Shown here: in pieces, positions 7,653 to 15,596 of the stretch | Layout of the letters: every line of letters starts with the position of its first letter | Position numbering within the stretch: position 1 is the stretch's first letter | Origin: Curvibacter sp. PD_MW3 | GTDB lineage: Bacteria; Pseudomonadota; Gammaproteobacteria; Burkholderiales; Burkholderiaceae_C | DNA: 64,000 bases | Assembly: GCA_002633085.1 (NCBI GenBank) | Contig: NSIV01000007.1 | Span: forward strand, 1 to 64,000 | Direction: 5' to 3' | Program-made: the position numbers and the translations under genes | Notes under the pieces: model-generated | The model's database searches: none | What the model was told of the DNA's origin: nothing | Seen by the model: only the letters and a program-made list of their open reading frames with translations

Positions 7653-8979
7653 GTTCGGCTCCTGCTGGCGTTGCGCCTGCCGCTTGAGCACAAACAATCC
7701 AGACCGGGTTTTCAGCGGCCATGCGGTTCATGTGCAGAATGGGTTTGCTGCGCGAGGCTTGCAGTTGCAGCACGTCCCACGCGGCGCCCAGGGTTTTGAG
7801 TGTCTCCACGGCGGTTCCCAGGTTTTCCAGTGTCACAAAGTTCATCACCAGCCAGCCGCCGGGCTTGAGCCGCTGCAAGATCAGGGCGATCAAGCCGGCC
7901 AGTTCACCGCCCGAGCCACCGATGAAGACGGCGTCCGGGTCGGCCCACGCGGGCAGTCCTTCCGGAGCCTTGCCATGCACCAGCGTGTGGTTGCTGATAC
8001 CCATCGCCATGCGGTTGCGCTGCACGATGGCACTGTCGTCCGCATTCTTCTCGATCGCGTAGACATGGCCCTGCCGGCACAGCCGCGCCGCTTCCAGCCC
8101 GACCGAGCCCGAGCCCGCGCCGATGTCCCACACCACGCTGTCCGCGCGCAGTTGCATGCGCGCCAGCGAGACAGCGCGCACCTCGTTCTTGGTGATCAGG
8201 CCTTTCTCTGGATGGCGCTGCTCGAAGCTGGCGTCGGGCAGGCCGAACAGCACCTGCGGCGCGCGCAAGGTGGTGCGCCACAGCAGCACCACGTTGGGGT
8301 CGGCAAACGGAATGCTGGCCGCCGCCGCGATGGAGAGGCCGCTGACGACGCGCTCCTCGGGCTGGCACAGGCGCTCGGCCACGGCCATCTCGAAATCATC
8401 GGCCAGGCCTTCGGTGACCAGCATGCGGGCGATGCGGTCGGGCGTGTTGTCCGGGCTGGTCAGCACCGCCAGACGGTCATGCTGGCGGATGTCGCGCAAG
8501 AGCGCGTACAGGCCGTGACCGGGGTCGGACCCGGCCACCCAGTCACCTGCATCCTTGCTGTGCACGGACGAGAATTTCATGTCCTGCCACGGCAACCCCA
8601 GCCGCGCACAAGCCAGTTGCAAAGTGGAGACATTGGGCAGCACCTCAATGGCCTCGATGCACAGGCGCGAGGCCAGGTAGGCGGCGATGCCGTGGCACAG
8701 CGGGTCGCCTGTGGCCAGCACCACCACGCGCTGGCCCGCGGCCTGCGCGGCTCGAATCCACTCGGGCACCCGGGATAAGGCTCCGGTCAGGTCGCGCTGC
8801 TGCGCACGCGGGGGGATCTGCTGCGCGAACAATTGCAGCGTCCGCGCCCCGCCGATCACCAGCTGCGCCTGCTGCAGGTGCGCCCGCGCCGCGTGTCCCA
8901 GGCTGGCGACGCCGTCGTCCAGCACGCCGAGAATGCGGCAACGCTCGATGGAGTTTTCTTCAAAATTTGTATCGCTCAA
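7645..8979 (-). CDS. cobL: Precorrin-6Y C5,15-methyltransferase, CbiE-CbiT fusion
   Basis: 444 residues, two domains. Residues about 15-215 are the CbiE tetrapyrrole methylase (VLATGDPLCHGIAAYLASRL, EVLPNVSTLQLACARLGLPW). Residues about 250-430 are CbiT, a Rossmann methyltransferase that also decarboxylates C12 (LRADSVVWDIGAGSGSVGLE, AVFIGGSGGELAGLI). The start appears to be TTG at 8979, with GGAGG four bases upstream and the cbiD stop overlapping; there is no better ATG nearby. Fusion of the two activities is usual in aerobic-type CobL and also seen in some cobalt-early operons. Confidence 0.92.
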   Translation of the reverse strand: MSDTNFEENSIERCRILGVLDDGVASLGHAARAHLQQAQLVIGGARTLQLFAQQIPPRAQQRDLTGALSRVPEWIRAAQAAGQRVVVLATGDPLCHGIAAYLASRLCIEAIEVLPNVSTLQLACARLGLPWQDMKFSSVHSKDAGDWVAGSDPGHGLYALLRDIRQHDRLAVLTSPDNTPDRIARMLVTEGLADDFEMAVAERLCQPEERVVSGLSIAAAASIPFADPNVVLLWRTTLRAPQVLFGLPDASFEQRHPEKGLITKNEVRAVSLARMQLRADSVVWDIGAGSGSVGLEAARLCRQGHVYAIEKNADDSAIVQRNRMAMGISNHTLVHGKAPEGLPAWADPDAVFIGGSGGELAGLIALILQRLKPGGWLVMNFVTLENLGTAVETLKTLGAAWDVLQLQASRSKPILHMNRMAAENPVWIVCAQAAGATPAGAEHA

Positions 8980-10085
8980 GGAGCCTCCGCAATCTTGCGA
9001 CCGTCGAAGTCGCAGACCAGCACTTTCAGTTCGAATTGATCGGGGTAGCGCGTGCGCAAGGTCTGGATCACGCGCTGCGCCAGCGCGGTGTGGAACGCCT
9101 GGCCCAGCCCCAGCGCGTCCATGCGCTCGCCGGCGTAGCGCGCGGTCTCGTTCTGGCGGATGGCATCGCAGACGTCCGGCGCGGCGCCCAGGCCGGCCGC
9201 GATGTCGGCCAGCAGGCCGGTATCGACCTCGGCGCGGCCCGCGTGGGTGATGGTTTCGCCCTGCGCGATCTTGGTGAGCTTGCCCACCATGCCGCCGATC
9301 ACCACCTTCTTCAAGCCCGCTTTCACCGCCGCACCCATGGCATAGCGTAAAAAGTCGCCCATCTGCACGAATGCGGCCTCGGGCAGGTGGGGCAGTTCTT
9401 CCATCACGAATTTTTCGGTGCGCCCGCCGGTGGTGAGCACCACGACGCCCTCGGGCAGCGTGCCCGCCACATGCACGCCCTGCACCACGCTGGCGCGCCA
9501 GGCCGCGGTGGAGTACGGTTTGACAATGCCAGTGGTGCCCAGGATGGATATGCCGCCCAGGATGCCCAGCCGCGCGTTCGTGGTTTTCTTGGCCATCTGC
9601 TCGCCCTGGGGCACCGAGATCGTCACCTCGAAACCGGCCTCGTCGAGCAGCGATGCACCGGCGGCGCGCACATTGGCCTCGATGTTGCGTCGGGGCACCG
9701 GATTGATGGCCGGGCCACCCACCGCCAGGCCCAGGCCCGGCAGGGTGACGGTGCCCACACCCGAGCCACCGAGCAGCAGCACCTCGCCCGGCCGCTCAGG
9801 CAGCAGCCGCACATCGGCCGTCAGATGCGCCTTGTCGGTGCAGTCGGGGTCGTCGCCCGCATCCTTGATGACCATGGCGTGGGCCGATGCGCCCCCACCC
9901 ACGCCATCTACGCGGCCATCCTGCACGGCGAAGGTCACAAGGTCGCCATTGGGCAGCAGACATTCCACCGCGTCGGGCACCTGACCTGTGACCAGGCCAA
10001 TCACCGCCGCACGCGCCGCCGCAGCAGAACACGCACCGGTGGTGAAACCGGTGCGGGTGCCGCGGGGCGCGTCTTTTTTCATCAT
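8976..10085 (-). CDS. cbiD: Cobalt-precorrin-5B (C1)-methyltransferase
   Basis: 369 residues (366-370 is usual). CbiD methylates C1 in the cobalt-early pathway. N-terminal signature RTGFTTGACSAAAARAAVIG, then GDDPDCTDKAHLTADVRLL, the glycine-rich GGSGVGTVTLPGLGLAVGGPAINPVPR region and GTTGIVKPYSTAAWRASV. Two adjacent ATG codons (10085 and 10082) open the gene; the second lies next to the cbiC stop. This gene is one of the diagnostic markers for the anaerobic pathway. Confidence 0.95.
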   Translation of the reverse strand: MMKKDAPRGTRTGFTTGACSAAAARAAVIGLVTGQVPDAVECLLPNGDLVTFAVQDGRVDGVGGGASAHAMVIKDAGDDPDCTDKAHLTADVRLLPERPGEVLLLGGSGVGTVTLPGLGLAVGGPAINPVPRRNIEANVRAAGASLLDEAGFEVTISVPQGEQMAKKTTNARLGILGGISILGTTGIVKPYSTAAWRASVVQGVHVAGTLPEGVVVLTTGGRTEKFVMEELPHLPEAAFVQMGDFLRYAMGAAVKAGLKKVVIGGMVGKLTKIAQGETITHAGRAEVDTGLLADIAAGLGAAPDVCDAIRQNETARYAGERMDALGLGQAFHTALAQRVIQTLRTRYPDQFELKVLVCDFDGRKIAEAP

Positions 10086-10756
10086 GGGGCGAGTTCCCTC
10101 GCCTCAGCCAAACCGAGCAAGGCATGGATGGCTGCCACCACCAGGGTGGAGCCGCCCTTGCGCCCACGGATCACGACCCAGGGCACCTCGGCTTCCAGGG
10201 CCATCAAGTCCTTGGATTCGGCGGCTGAGACAAAACCCACCGGCATGCCCACCACCAGCGCCGGGCGTGCGCCCTCTTCGTGGATCAGGCGCACCAGCTC
10301 GATCAGCGCCGTGGGCGCGTTGCCGATGCCGACGATGGCACCATTGATCAGGCCCAGCCGGTGAGCCTTGCGCATGGCCTGCACGGCACGGGTGGTCCCT
10401 TCGGTCTTGGCGGCGTCAATCACGTCAGCGTCCGAGATGAACTGGTGCGTGGCCATGCCGAAATGCCCCAGGCGTGGCGCCGACAAGCCCACGCAGATCA
10501 TTTCCACATCGGCCACCACGCGGGTCGCGCGCGACAAGACGGCGGCCACGCCGGCCTCCACCGCCCGAGGGTGAAAGTCGGTCAGGCCGTTGAAGTCGAA
10601 GTCGGCGTTGGCGTGGATCATGCGGCGCACGATGGGCCATTGGGCCGGTGTATAGGCATGCGATGCGACCTCGCGGTCAATCACCGCAAACGAATCATGC
10701 TCAATGGCCCGGCCCGCAGCGGTGAGCTGTTCGGTAATGACGTTGGCGGTGCTCAT
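10082..10756 (-). CDS. cbiC: Precorrin-8X / cobalt-precorrin-8 methylmutase
   Basis: 224 residues; moves a methyl group from C11 to C12 to give (hydrogeno)cobyrinate. The catalytic histidine motif is visible at RRMIHANADFDF (about residue 45), followed by VVADVEMICVGLS and the LINGAIVGIGNAPTALIELVRL and GMPVGFVSAAESK blocks typical of CobH/CbiC. Overlaps cbiD and cbiX by 4 bases on each side. Confidence 0.94.
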   Translation of the reverse strand: MSTANVITEQLTAAGRAIEHDSFAVIDREVASHAYTPAQWPIVRRMIHANADFDFNGLTDFHPRAVEAGVAAVLSRATRVVADVEMICVGLSAPRLGHFGMATHQFISDADVIDAAKTEGTTRAVQAMRKAHRLGLINGAIVGIGNAPTALIELVRLIHEEGARPALVVGMPVGFVSAAESKDLMALEAEVPWVVIRGRKGGSTLVVAAIHALLGLAEARELAP

Positions 10757-11766
10757 GGGTGGGCGTGCTCGTGAGGATGGTCATGGTCATGCGCCTTTTC
10801 ATGGGCATCTTGATGCGAATGAGGGTGCGGATGAACCTGAACGATGGCCTGAACATGCGGGTGTGCGTGCGCATGTTCGTGAGGATGGTCGTGACCATGC
10901 TCATGCTCGTGGTGGTGCGCCATCGCATCGTCGTGGTGGTGGCCCCCCATGCCGTTTTCGACGCCAAACTCACGGTACTTGCAGCCATCGCACGGCATGC
11001 GTGACTCGGGCACGCCGCGTTTCAGGTCGTTAACCCGCTCTTCCAGCAGCTCAAAAATCTCGCGTTCAAAGCCGAAATAGGCGGTTAAGGTGAAGCGGAT
11101 GGTGGGGTACTGGGTTTTCAGGTTGTCGACCTGCCGCTTGATGCGCTCCACCAACGTGCCGTTGAACAGGTAATACGGCAACACCACCACCTGCGTCATG
11201 CCCAGCAGATGCTGGCGCTGCACCACTTTTTCCAGTCTTGGATAGGTGATGCCGGTAAAGGCCAGGTCCACCAGCTCATGGTCGGTTTCCTCCATGACCC
11301 AGCGCGCCATCTTGGCCATCTCGCCGTTGGCCTGGCGGTCCGATGAGCCGCGCCCCAGGATCACCACGCCGGTGGTCGTCGGGTCCGGCATATCGAGCCC
11401 CTGCATGGCGAACTTGAGGCGGCGTTTGACCACGCCGAGAATGTGATCGCAGGCGCTCAGGTGCGGGGCATACAGGAACTGCACTTGCGGAAAACGCAGG
11501 CGCGCCGCGTCGATGGCCTGCGGAATGTCCATCTTCACGTGGCCTGCCGCATTCAGAATCAGCGGCACCACCATCACGCGGCGTGCATCAGTGGCCGCCC
11601 TGCGCAGGCCCTCGCTCAGGGTGATCTCGGAAAACTCGATGAAGCAGACTTCAATGCGCCAGCCTGGCTGGCGCTGGCGCCATTGGGCGGCAAAGCGCTC
11701 GATTTCCTCGTTGCCGGAGGCTTCGCGTGAGCCGTGGCCCACCAGCAAAATGGTCTCTGTGGTCAT
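10753..11766 (-). CDS. cbiX: Sirohydrochlorin cobaltochelatase CbiX with His-rich tail
   Basis: 337 residues. Two tandem CbiX chelatase domains: the first starts TILLVGHGSREASGNEEIER with the metal-handling histidines (NAAGHVKMDIPQA), the second starts GVVILGRGSSDRQANGEMAK. A cysteine pair motif CDGCKYREFG follows at about residue 265, as in CbiX enzymes reported to bind an Fe-S centre. The last 60 or so residues are a dense histidine/aspartate tail (for example HHEHEHGHDHPHEHAHAH), a likely cobalt store or buffer. Insertion of cobalt at the sirohydrochlorin stage defines the early-cobalt route. Start at ATG 11766 (MTTETILLVGHG). Confidence 0.93.
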   Translation of the reverse strand: MTTETILLVGHGSREASGNEEIERFAAQWRQRQPGWRIEVCFIEFSEITLSEGLRRAATDARRVMVVPLILNAAGHVKMDIPQAIDAARLRFPQVQFLYAPHLSACDHILGVVKRRLKFAMQGLDMPDPTTTGVVILGRGSSDRQANGEMAKMARWVMEETDHELVDLAFTGITYPRLEKVVQRQHLLGMTQVVVLPYYLFNGTLVERIKRQVDNLKTQYPTIRFTLTAYFGFEREIFELLEERVNDLKRGVPESRMPCDGCKYREFGVENGMGGHHHDDAMAHHHEHEHGHDHPHEHAHAHPHVQAIVQVHPHPHSHQDAHEKAHDHDHPHEHAHP

Positions 11767-12575
11767 GGGGTTTCCAGGGTAAGGTTTGAAACGGGGACGC
11801 TGGCACGCCGGAAACGGTGCGTGAAACTGGCGTCGTAGAGTTTGGATTTGGCCAGGGTGGTCCATTGCCGCGCGCCCAGCGTCGGGCTGGCGATGATCAT
11901 GGACTGGCTGACAATTTTGGCCTCGCGGCACAGGGCCTGGATGGTGCTGACCGTGCCGCGGATAATTTTTTCTTCGCCCGGCCAGCTGGCCTTGTGCACC
12001 ACCACAACGGGCGCATCGGGCGACCAGCCGGCCGCCGTCAAGGCCGCCGTGACGCGACCCATCAGGGTAATGCTCAGGAAGATGCACAGCGTGCTGTGGT
12101 GCGCCGCCAGCGCTTCCAGCGACTCGCCCTCGGGCATGGGCGTGCGCCCCTCCACCCGGGTGAAAATCACCGTTTGCGTGACCTCGGGCAGGGTCAGGCT
12201 CTCCACCGCCGCCGCCGCCGAGGCCATGGCCGAAGACACGCCGGGAACCACCTGAATCGCGATGCCTGCGGCGTCCAGCGGCTGCACCAGTTCGATCAGC
12301 GCCCCATACAGGCCGGGGTCGCCGGTTTGCAGGCGCACCACGGTTTCATGTTTCCCGGCCTGCGCGATCAGCCACGCCGACATCTGCTCCAGCGTCATGT
12401 CCTTGCTGTCCGCGATGACACAGTTCCCGGGTGCCCAACGGGTGGCCGCAGCGTTGACCAGGGAGCCGGCAAACAAGATGGCGCCGGCACGCTCGATCAG
12501 CGCACGGCCCTTGACGGTGATCAACTCCGGGTCGCCGGGACCGGCACCCACAAACCAGACGGTGCCCGCACTCAT
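11763..12575 (-). CDS. cobM: Precorrin-4 / cobalt-precorrin-4 C11-methyltransferase
   Basis: 270 residues; tetrapyrrole methylase acting at C11 (CbiF in cobalt-early naming). Motifs: TVWFVGAGPGDPELITVKGR, LFAGSLVN, VVRLQTGDPGLYGALIELVQ and VVPGVSSAMASAAAAVESLT. The start ATG 12575 overlaps the cbiM stop as TGATG, so the two are coupled. Overlaps cbiX by 4 bases. Confidence 0.94.
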   Translation of the reverse strand: MSAGTVWFVGAGPGDPELITVKGRALIERAGAILFAGSLVNAAATRWAPGNCVIADSKDMTLEQMSAWLIAQAGKHETVVRLQTGDPGLYGALIELVQPLDAAGIAIQVVPGVSSAMASAAAAVESLTLPEVTQTVIFTRVEGRTPMPEGESLEALAAHHSTLCIFLSITLMGRVTAALTAAGWSPDAPVVVVHKASWPGEEKIIRGTVSTIQALCREAKIVSQSMIIASPTLGARQWTTLAKSKLYDASFTHRFRRASVPVSNLTLETP

Positions 12576-13219
12576 CAGGCAATACCGGTCTTGAGCTTGG
12601 GCTGCACGGCGAAGCAGACAGCGCCCACGCGGGTTTGCACAAAGCGTTGCAGCACCCACAGAACGGCAAAGGTGAACAAGGGCTCTGCCACCACGAGCGG
12701 AATGTAGGACGAGGCAAACACAGCCCAGCCGGACCATGACGTAGCCACTTCCGTCTGCGTGAGCCAAAAGCCGACCATGATCACGACACCCGCGTAATAG
12801 GCACCGTCGAGCTTGAGAAGCGTAGTGATCGTCACCTCTTTGAGCTTGCGCCCCAGGGTGTAATGCAGCGCGATCAGGGGCACTGTCAACGACAAGGTGT
12901 TCACCGCCAGATGGACCAGATCTTGCGGCTCAAACAGCGTGCCTTGCAGCAGCAGCCCAAAACCAAAAGCAAACAAGGTGGGGATGAATCCAAACGCCAG
13001 GTAAATAGGCATCGCACCCACAAAATGCAGCTCGGAGGGCCCCGCCTGCATATGAAAACCCTGCATGAACAGCGAGAAGAAAACCGATGCGAGCGCGGTG
13101 CGCAGCCACAGGGTTGGATTTTTAAGCAGTGTTTGCACGTAAGGCACAAACACGACAGCCGCGGCACCCGCCGCAAAAAGTAATTTGGATTGAGCTAACA
13201 GGCCAGGTTCGATGTGCAT
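12575..13219 (-). CDS. cbiM: CbiM-like cobalt ECF-transporter membrane component
   Basis: 214 residues, about six to seven hydrophobic segments. The N-terminus MHIEPGLLAQSK matches the CbiM start, where the Met-His amino end takes part in cobalt binding; family sequence HFVGAMPIYLAFGFIPTLFAFG follows. CbiM is the substrate-binding subunit of CbiMNQO. No cbiN, cbiQ or cbiO is next to it; cobM follows directly. It may work alone or with energy-coupling parts encoded elsewhere. First complete gene after the minus-strand cobalamin riboswitch. Confidence 0.85.
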   Translation of the reverse strand: MHIEPGLLAQSKLLFAAGAAAVVFVPYVQTLLKNPTLWLRTALASVFFSLFMQGFHMQAGPSELHFVGAMPIYLAFGFIPTLFAFGFGLLLQGTLFEPQDLVHLAVNTLSLTVPLIALHYTLGRKLKEVTITTLLKLDGAYYAGVVIMVGFWLTQTEVATSWSGWAVFASSYIPLVVAEPLFTFAVLWVLQRFVQTRVGAVCFAVQPKLKTGIA

Positions 13220-13242
13220 AAAAGCTCCTTGGTGTTAATAGG

Positions 13243-13431
13243 TCAAACGAAAAAGTGAAAGATCAGGGTGTTAAGGGTGTCCGCCCCCTTGCGAATGCGC
13301 GGCAACGGCCTTGATGGGTGACGCGACCTTGGGCCATGATGCCGGTGCGGCGGATCCAGATCAGCCATCGGTTCGTCCATCAGCAACACCTGCGCCTGTC
13401 CGGCGAATGCCAGGGCCAGCAGCCGCCGCCG
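13243..13431 (-). pseudogene. BtuD-like ABC ATPase remnant
   Basis: In the frame directly after the stop of the btuB-like fragment, a short piece of an ABC ATPase reads RRLLALAFAGQAQVLLMDEP MADLDPPH, that is the region after the signature, Walker B (VLLMDEP) and D-loop. A few bases on, in another frame, IMAQGRVTHQG looks like the usual end of such an ATPase. Everything before and between is deleted. In vitamin B12 uptake loci btuD follows btuB/btuC, which fits the riboswitch upstream, so I read this as the scar of an uptake operon. Confidence 0.7.
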
Positions 13432-13560
13432 TCACCGTGCCCTCAAGGAGAGTCGCCTCGACGGTTTGAATTTGGATTTGGATTTGGAAAAAAGAAGGAA
13501 AGTTGGCGTAAAGGCCAATGGCAATGCCAACCGGCGCGCACTGGAAATACAAGTTTTCAT
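13432..13560 (-). pseudogene. btuB-like receptor, 5' remnant
   Basis: A 42-codon reading frame MKTCISSARRLALPLAFTPT... looks like the signal peptide of a TonB-dependent receptor; in a second frame ANFPSFFQ and then QTVEATLLE suggest the signal cleavage region and mature start shifted by one frame. It begins directly downstream of a cobalamin riboswitch, where btuB is the usual first gene. The frame ends at a TGA that joins it to the ATPase remnant, so several kilobases of receptor and permease genes are missing. Confidence 0.6.
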
Positions 13561-13650
13561 GAGTGGAAACCTCCAGCAAAAGCCCTCACCGTCGTCCCCG
13601 ACAGTGCATGAGCGTCACGGTTGCCCGCCAGAGCGTGCAACCACCTTGTT

Positions 13651-13853
13651 GGCCGGTATCCGGGCTGGTGGAACAACCTCCATCGCCTTCCCAAGCGCAT
13701 GTTCAAACGCTCAGTGGCCGTGATGGAAGCGGAATCGCGGGAGGATTCGTCCACTTACCGTTGCGGGGGCAGCGCAGGTTAGGTTTGCGGTTGACGGCAA
13801 CCCCTCCTGCTTCCCGTTGAACTGCGGCATGTGAACCACACCGCGAGCACCAA
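13651..13853 (-). promoter_or_regulatory. Cobalamin riboswitch (minus strand)
   Basis: Reading the minus strand from 13853: TTGGTGCTCGCGG, then CAACGGGAAGCAGGAG, the highly conserved CTGCGCTGCCCCCGCAACGG with TAAG following, CCACTGAGCG, GGGAAGGCGATGG and finally AGCCCGGATACCGGCC. These blocks, in this order and spacing, are those of the adenosylcobalamin riboswitch (B12 box and P-stems). It now leads the btuB/btuD scar and then cbiM and the corrin operon, so the operon is probably switched off by coenzyme B12. Confidence 0.93.
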
Positions 13854-13891
13854 CACGCTGAGTTTACAGCTTCACCATAGATAATGGCGGC

Positions 13892-14050
13892 TTTCAGGTG
13901 CCCGTCGCTGCAAGGCGACAGGAGAATCGGGAAGGCGGTGTGATTCCGCCACGTGCCCAACGCTGTAAGGAGGATGACCCAGGCTTGATGCCACTGGCGT
14001 ATGCCGGGAAGGTGCCTGGTTCAGATGAATCCGAGTCAGAAGACCGGCCT
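13892..14050 (+). promoter_or_regulatory. Cobalamin riboswitch (plus strand) before bluB
   Basis: Plus-strand blocks in riboswitch order: caggtgcccg, ggagaatcgggaaggcgg, tgtgattccgccacgtgccc, aacgctgtaagg, gatgccactg, ccgggaaggtgcctgg, and gatgaatccgagtcagaaga followed by ccggcct. This is the other common form of the cobalamin riboswitch. It ends 60 bases before the bluB ATG. It is divergent from, and only about 40 bases away from, the minus-strand riboswitch, so the two share one promoter region. Confidence 0.93.
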
Positions 14051-14109
14051 GGAAAACCATCAAGTTGCACGGCCAGGCAGCGCATTTATTTTCACACCAG
14101 GGGAATGTC

Positions 14110-14883
14110 ATGAAAACAATGCCGGCGCAAGCCATCCAGGAAACACACGCCTTTGCAGACGAAGCACGCGATGCTGTCTATCGCGCCATTTTTTCCCGCC
14201 GCGATGTGCGTGGCCAGTTTTTGCCGACACCGGTTCCCGATGAGGTACTGAGCCGTGTCCTGACGGCTGCCCACTACGCGCCATCGGTCGGTTTCATGCA
14301 GCCCTGGAATTTTCTTGTAGTCCAGTCGGACCAGGTCAAGCGCCGGGTGCACGATGCCTTTGCCGTAGCCCACGCCGAAGCAGGAGACATGTTCGAAGGG
14401 GACAAACGCGCTGTCTATCGGACCCTTAAACTGGAAGGCATTCTGGAGTCACCCCTCGGCATCTGCATCACCTGCGACCGCGAGCGCAGCGGTCCTGTGG
14501 TAGTCGGGCGTACCCACATGAAGACCATGGATCTGTACAGCAGCGTGTGTGCCGTACAAAACCTGTGGCTGGCAGCGCGAGCCGAGGGGCTGGGTGTCGG
14601 CTGGGTCAGCATTTTCAACCAAGCCGAACTGCAGGAAGCACTGGGAATTCCGAAGCGCATCACGCCCATCGCCTACCTGTGCGTCGGCTACGTCAGCCAT
14701 TTCCATGCCAAACCGGAACTGGAAAGTGCGGGGTGGCTGCCCCGGCTGCCGATGGAAGACCTGGTGTATTTCAACCAATGGGGCCATCGCGATGACCAGC
14801 AATCGCTGATCGGGCACTTGCGACGCGACCAAGCCGCCGCACAGGAAGCAGGTACAGCAAACCTGTCGGCTGCTGCAAAGTAG
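14110..14883 (+). CDS. bluB: 5,6-dimethylbenzimidazole synthase
   Basis: 257 residues of the nitroreductase fold. BluB cleaves reduced FMN with oxygen to make 5,6-dimethylbenzimidazole, the lower ligand of cobalamin. Family features: AIFSRRDVRGQFLPTPVPDE near residue 40, AHYAPSVGFMQPWNFLVV for flavin binding, and WLAARAEGLGVGWVSIF. The ATG at 14110 is preceded by caggggaat. The gene directly follows a cobalamin riboswitch. BluB needs oxygen, whereas the neighbouring operon is the oxygen-independent ring pathway; this mix is known in facultative bacteria. Confidence 0.94.
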   Translation: MKTMPAQAIQETHAFADEARDAVYRAIFSRRDVRGQFLPTPVPDEVLSRVLTAAHYAPSVGFMQPWNFLVVQSDQVKRRVHDAFAVAHAEAGDMFEGDKRAVYRTLKLEGILESPLGICITCDRERSGPVVVGRTHMKTMDLYSSVCAVQNLWLAARAEGLGVGWVSIFNQAELQEALGIPKRITPIAYLCVGYVSHFHAKPELESAGWLPRLPMEDLVYFNQWGHRDDQQSLIGHLRRDQAAAQEAGTANLSAAAK

Positions 14884-15198
14884 CAGACGCGGTTCCCTGA
14901 GCATGCGTGCCGTCGTTGTTTACAGCATTCTGGTGCGCGACAAAGGCTTCAGCGCTGGCTTGCAGTTTGAGCTGCTTGACGCGGCGGCAGTGAAAATTGT
15001 CCAAGAACTGATGGCTTGAACTTTTGAGCCTGGAATTCGGGGTTGATTCCAGTTTCAGAGGGTCGGTCGCGATTCCTTAAAATTTCGCAGAAATGCACCT
15101 AAGCCTTTGATTTACAAGAGAAATTAGGTTGTCACTTATCGAGATGTCTGATCGGGATCTGCCCCCGTCCGTTTCGCCGACTATTGGCCATCGTTGCT

Positions 15199-15250
15199 GC
15201 GTGAACTTAAGTGGTCAGCGGCGTGAACTTAAGTGGTCAGCGGCGTGAAT
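15199..15250. repeat. 22-bp direct tandem repeat
   Basis: gcgtgaacttaagtggtcag plus cg occurs twice head to tail (15199-15220 and 15221-15242) and a third copy begins at 15243 (gcgtgaat). It lies beside IS3 transposase debris and may be the leftover end of an insertion sequence. Confidence 0.85.
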
Positions 15251-15404
15251 AGCGCCCATGTTGCATGCGAGCCGACCATCCCTCTTTGGCTCGGACGCCG
15301 ACCTCGCCGGTTGCGTGCTCTTTTTCTGGCTGAGCGGAGGAGCCATTGCCGATCATCTCTTCTTGGTCGGGTGCGGGTGGTGCGGTCATTGAAATCTTCG
15401 CTAC

Positions 15405-15534
15405 TTTGCACGGCTGCCGCATACAGCCAGCCCTCGGCCGTCCAGATGCAGGTGTAGTCGGCCACCCACTTCTGGTTCGGGCCGTCAGCCTGGAAGTCCC
15501 GCTACAGGTGATTCGGTGCAATGTGGCTAAATGA
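15405..15534 (-). pseudogene. IS3-family OrfB transposase remnant
   Basis: The minus strand reads PNHL, a TAG stop, then [20 protein letters not shown] and [11 protein letters not shown], the start of an IS3-type integrase core with its first catalytic Asp (in ADYT). After about 40 codons the likeness ends. Stop codon plus truncation make it non-functional. Confidence 0.75.
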
Positions 15535-15561
15535 GCCCATTCCCTCGAAAAGGTAAAATAA

Positions 15562-15596
15562 GCTTAAGTCCCTGTCCCCGTTGATTTTTCTGACTC
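15562..15596 (+). repeat. Left terminal inverted repeat of Tn3-family element
   Basis: Starts gcttaagtccctgtccccgt and continues to gactc at 15596. It aligns with the complement of 33370-33404: the first 15 bases are identical and 30 of 35 match in total. Tn3-family repeats are normally about 38 bp. The outermost bases do not show the GGGG usual for this family on this side. Confidence 0.85.

Larger units (their letters stand above)
14884..15561. other. Degenerate gap between bluB and the transposon
   Basis: No intact gene. Bases 14884-15190 show nothing I can identify. A 22-base tandem repeat follows (15199-15250) and then a broken IS3-type transposase piece (15405-15534). The left end of the Tn3-family element begins at 15562. 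This stretch has the look of an insertion-scarred junction. Confidence 0.7.

Noticed and set aside
15199-15250. CRISPR-like array
   Set aside because: Repeats are head to tail without spacers.
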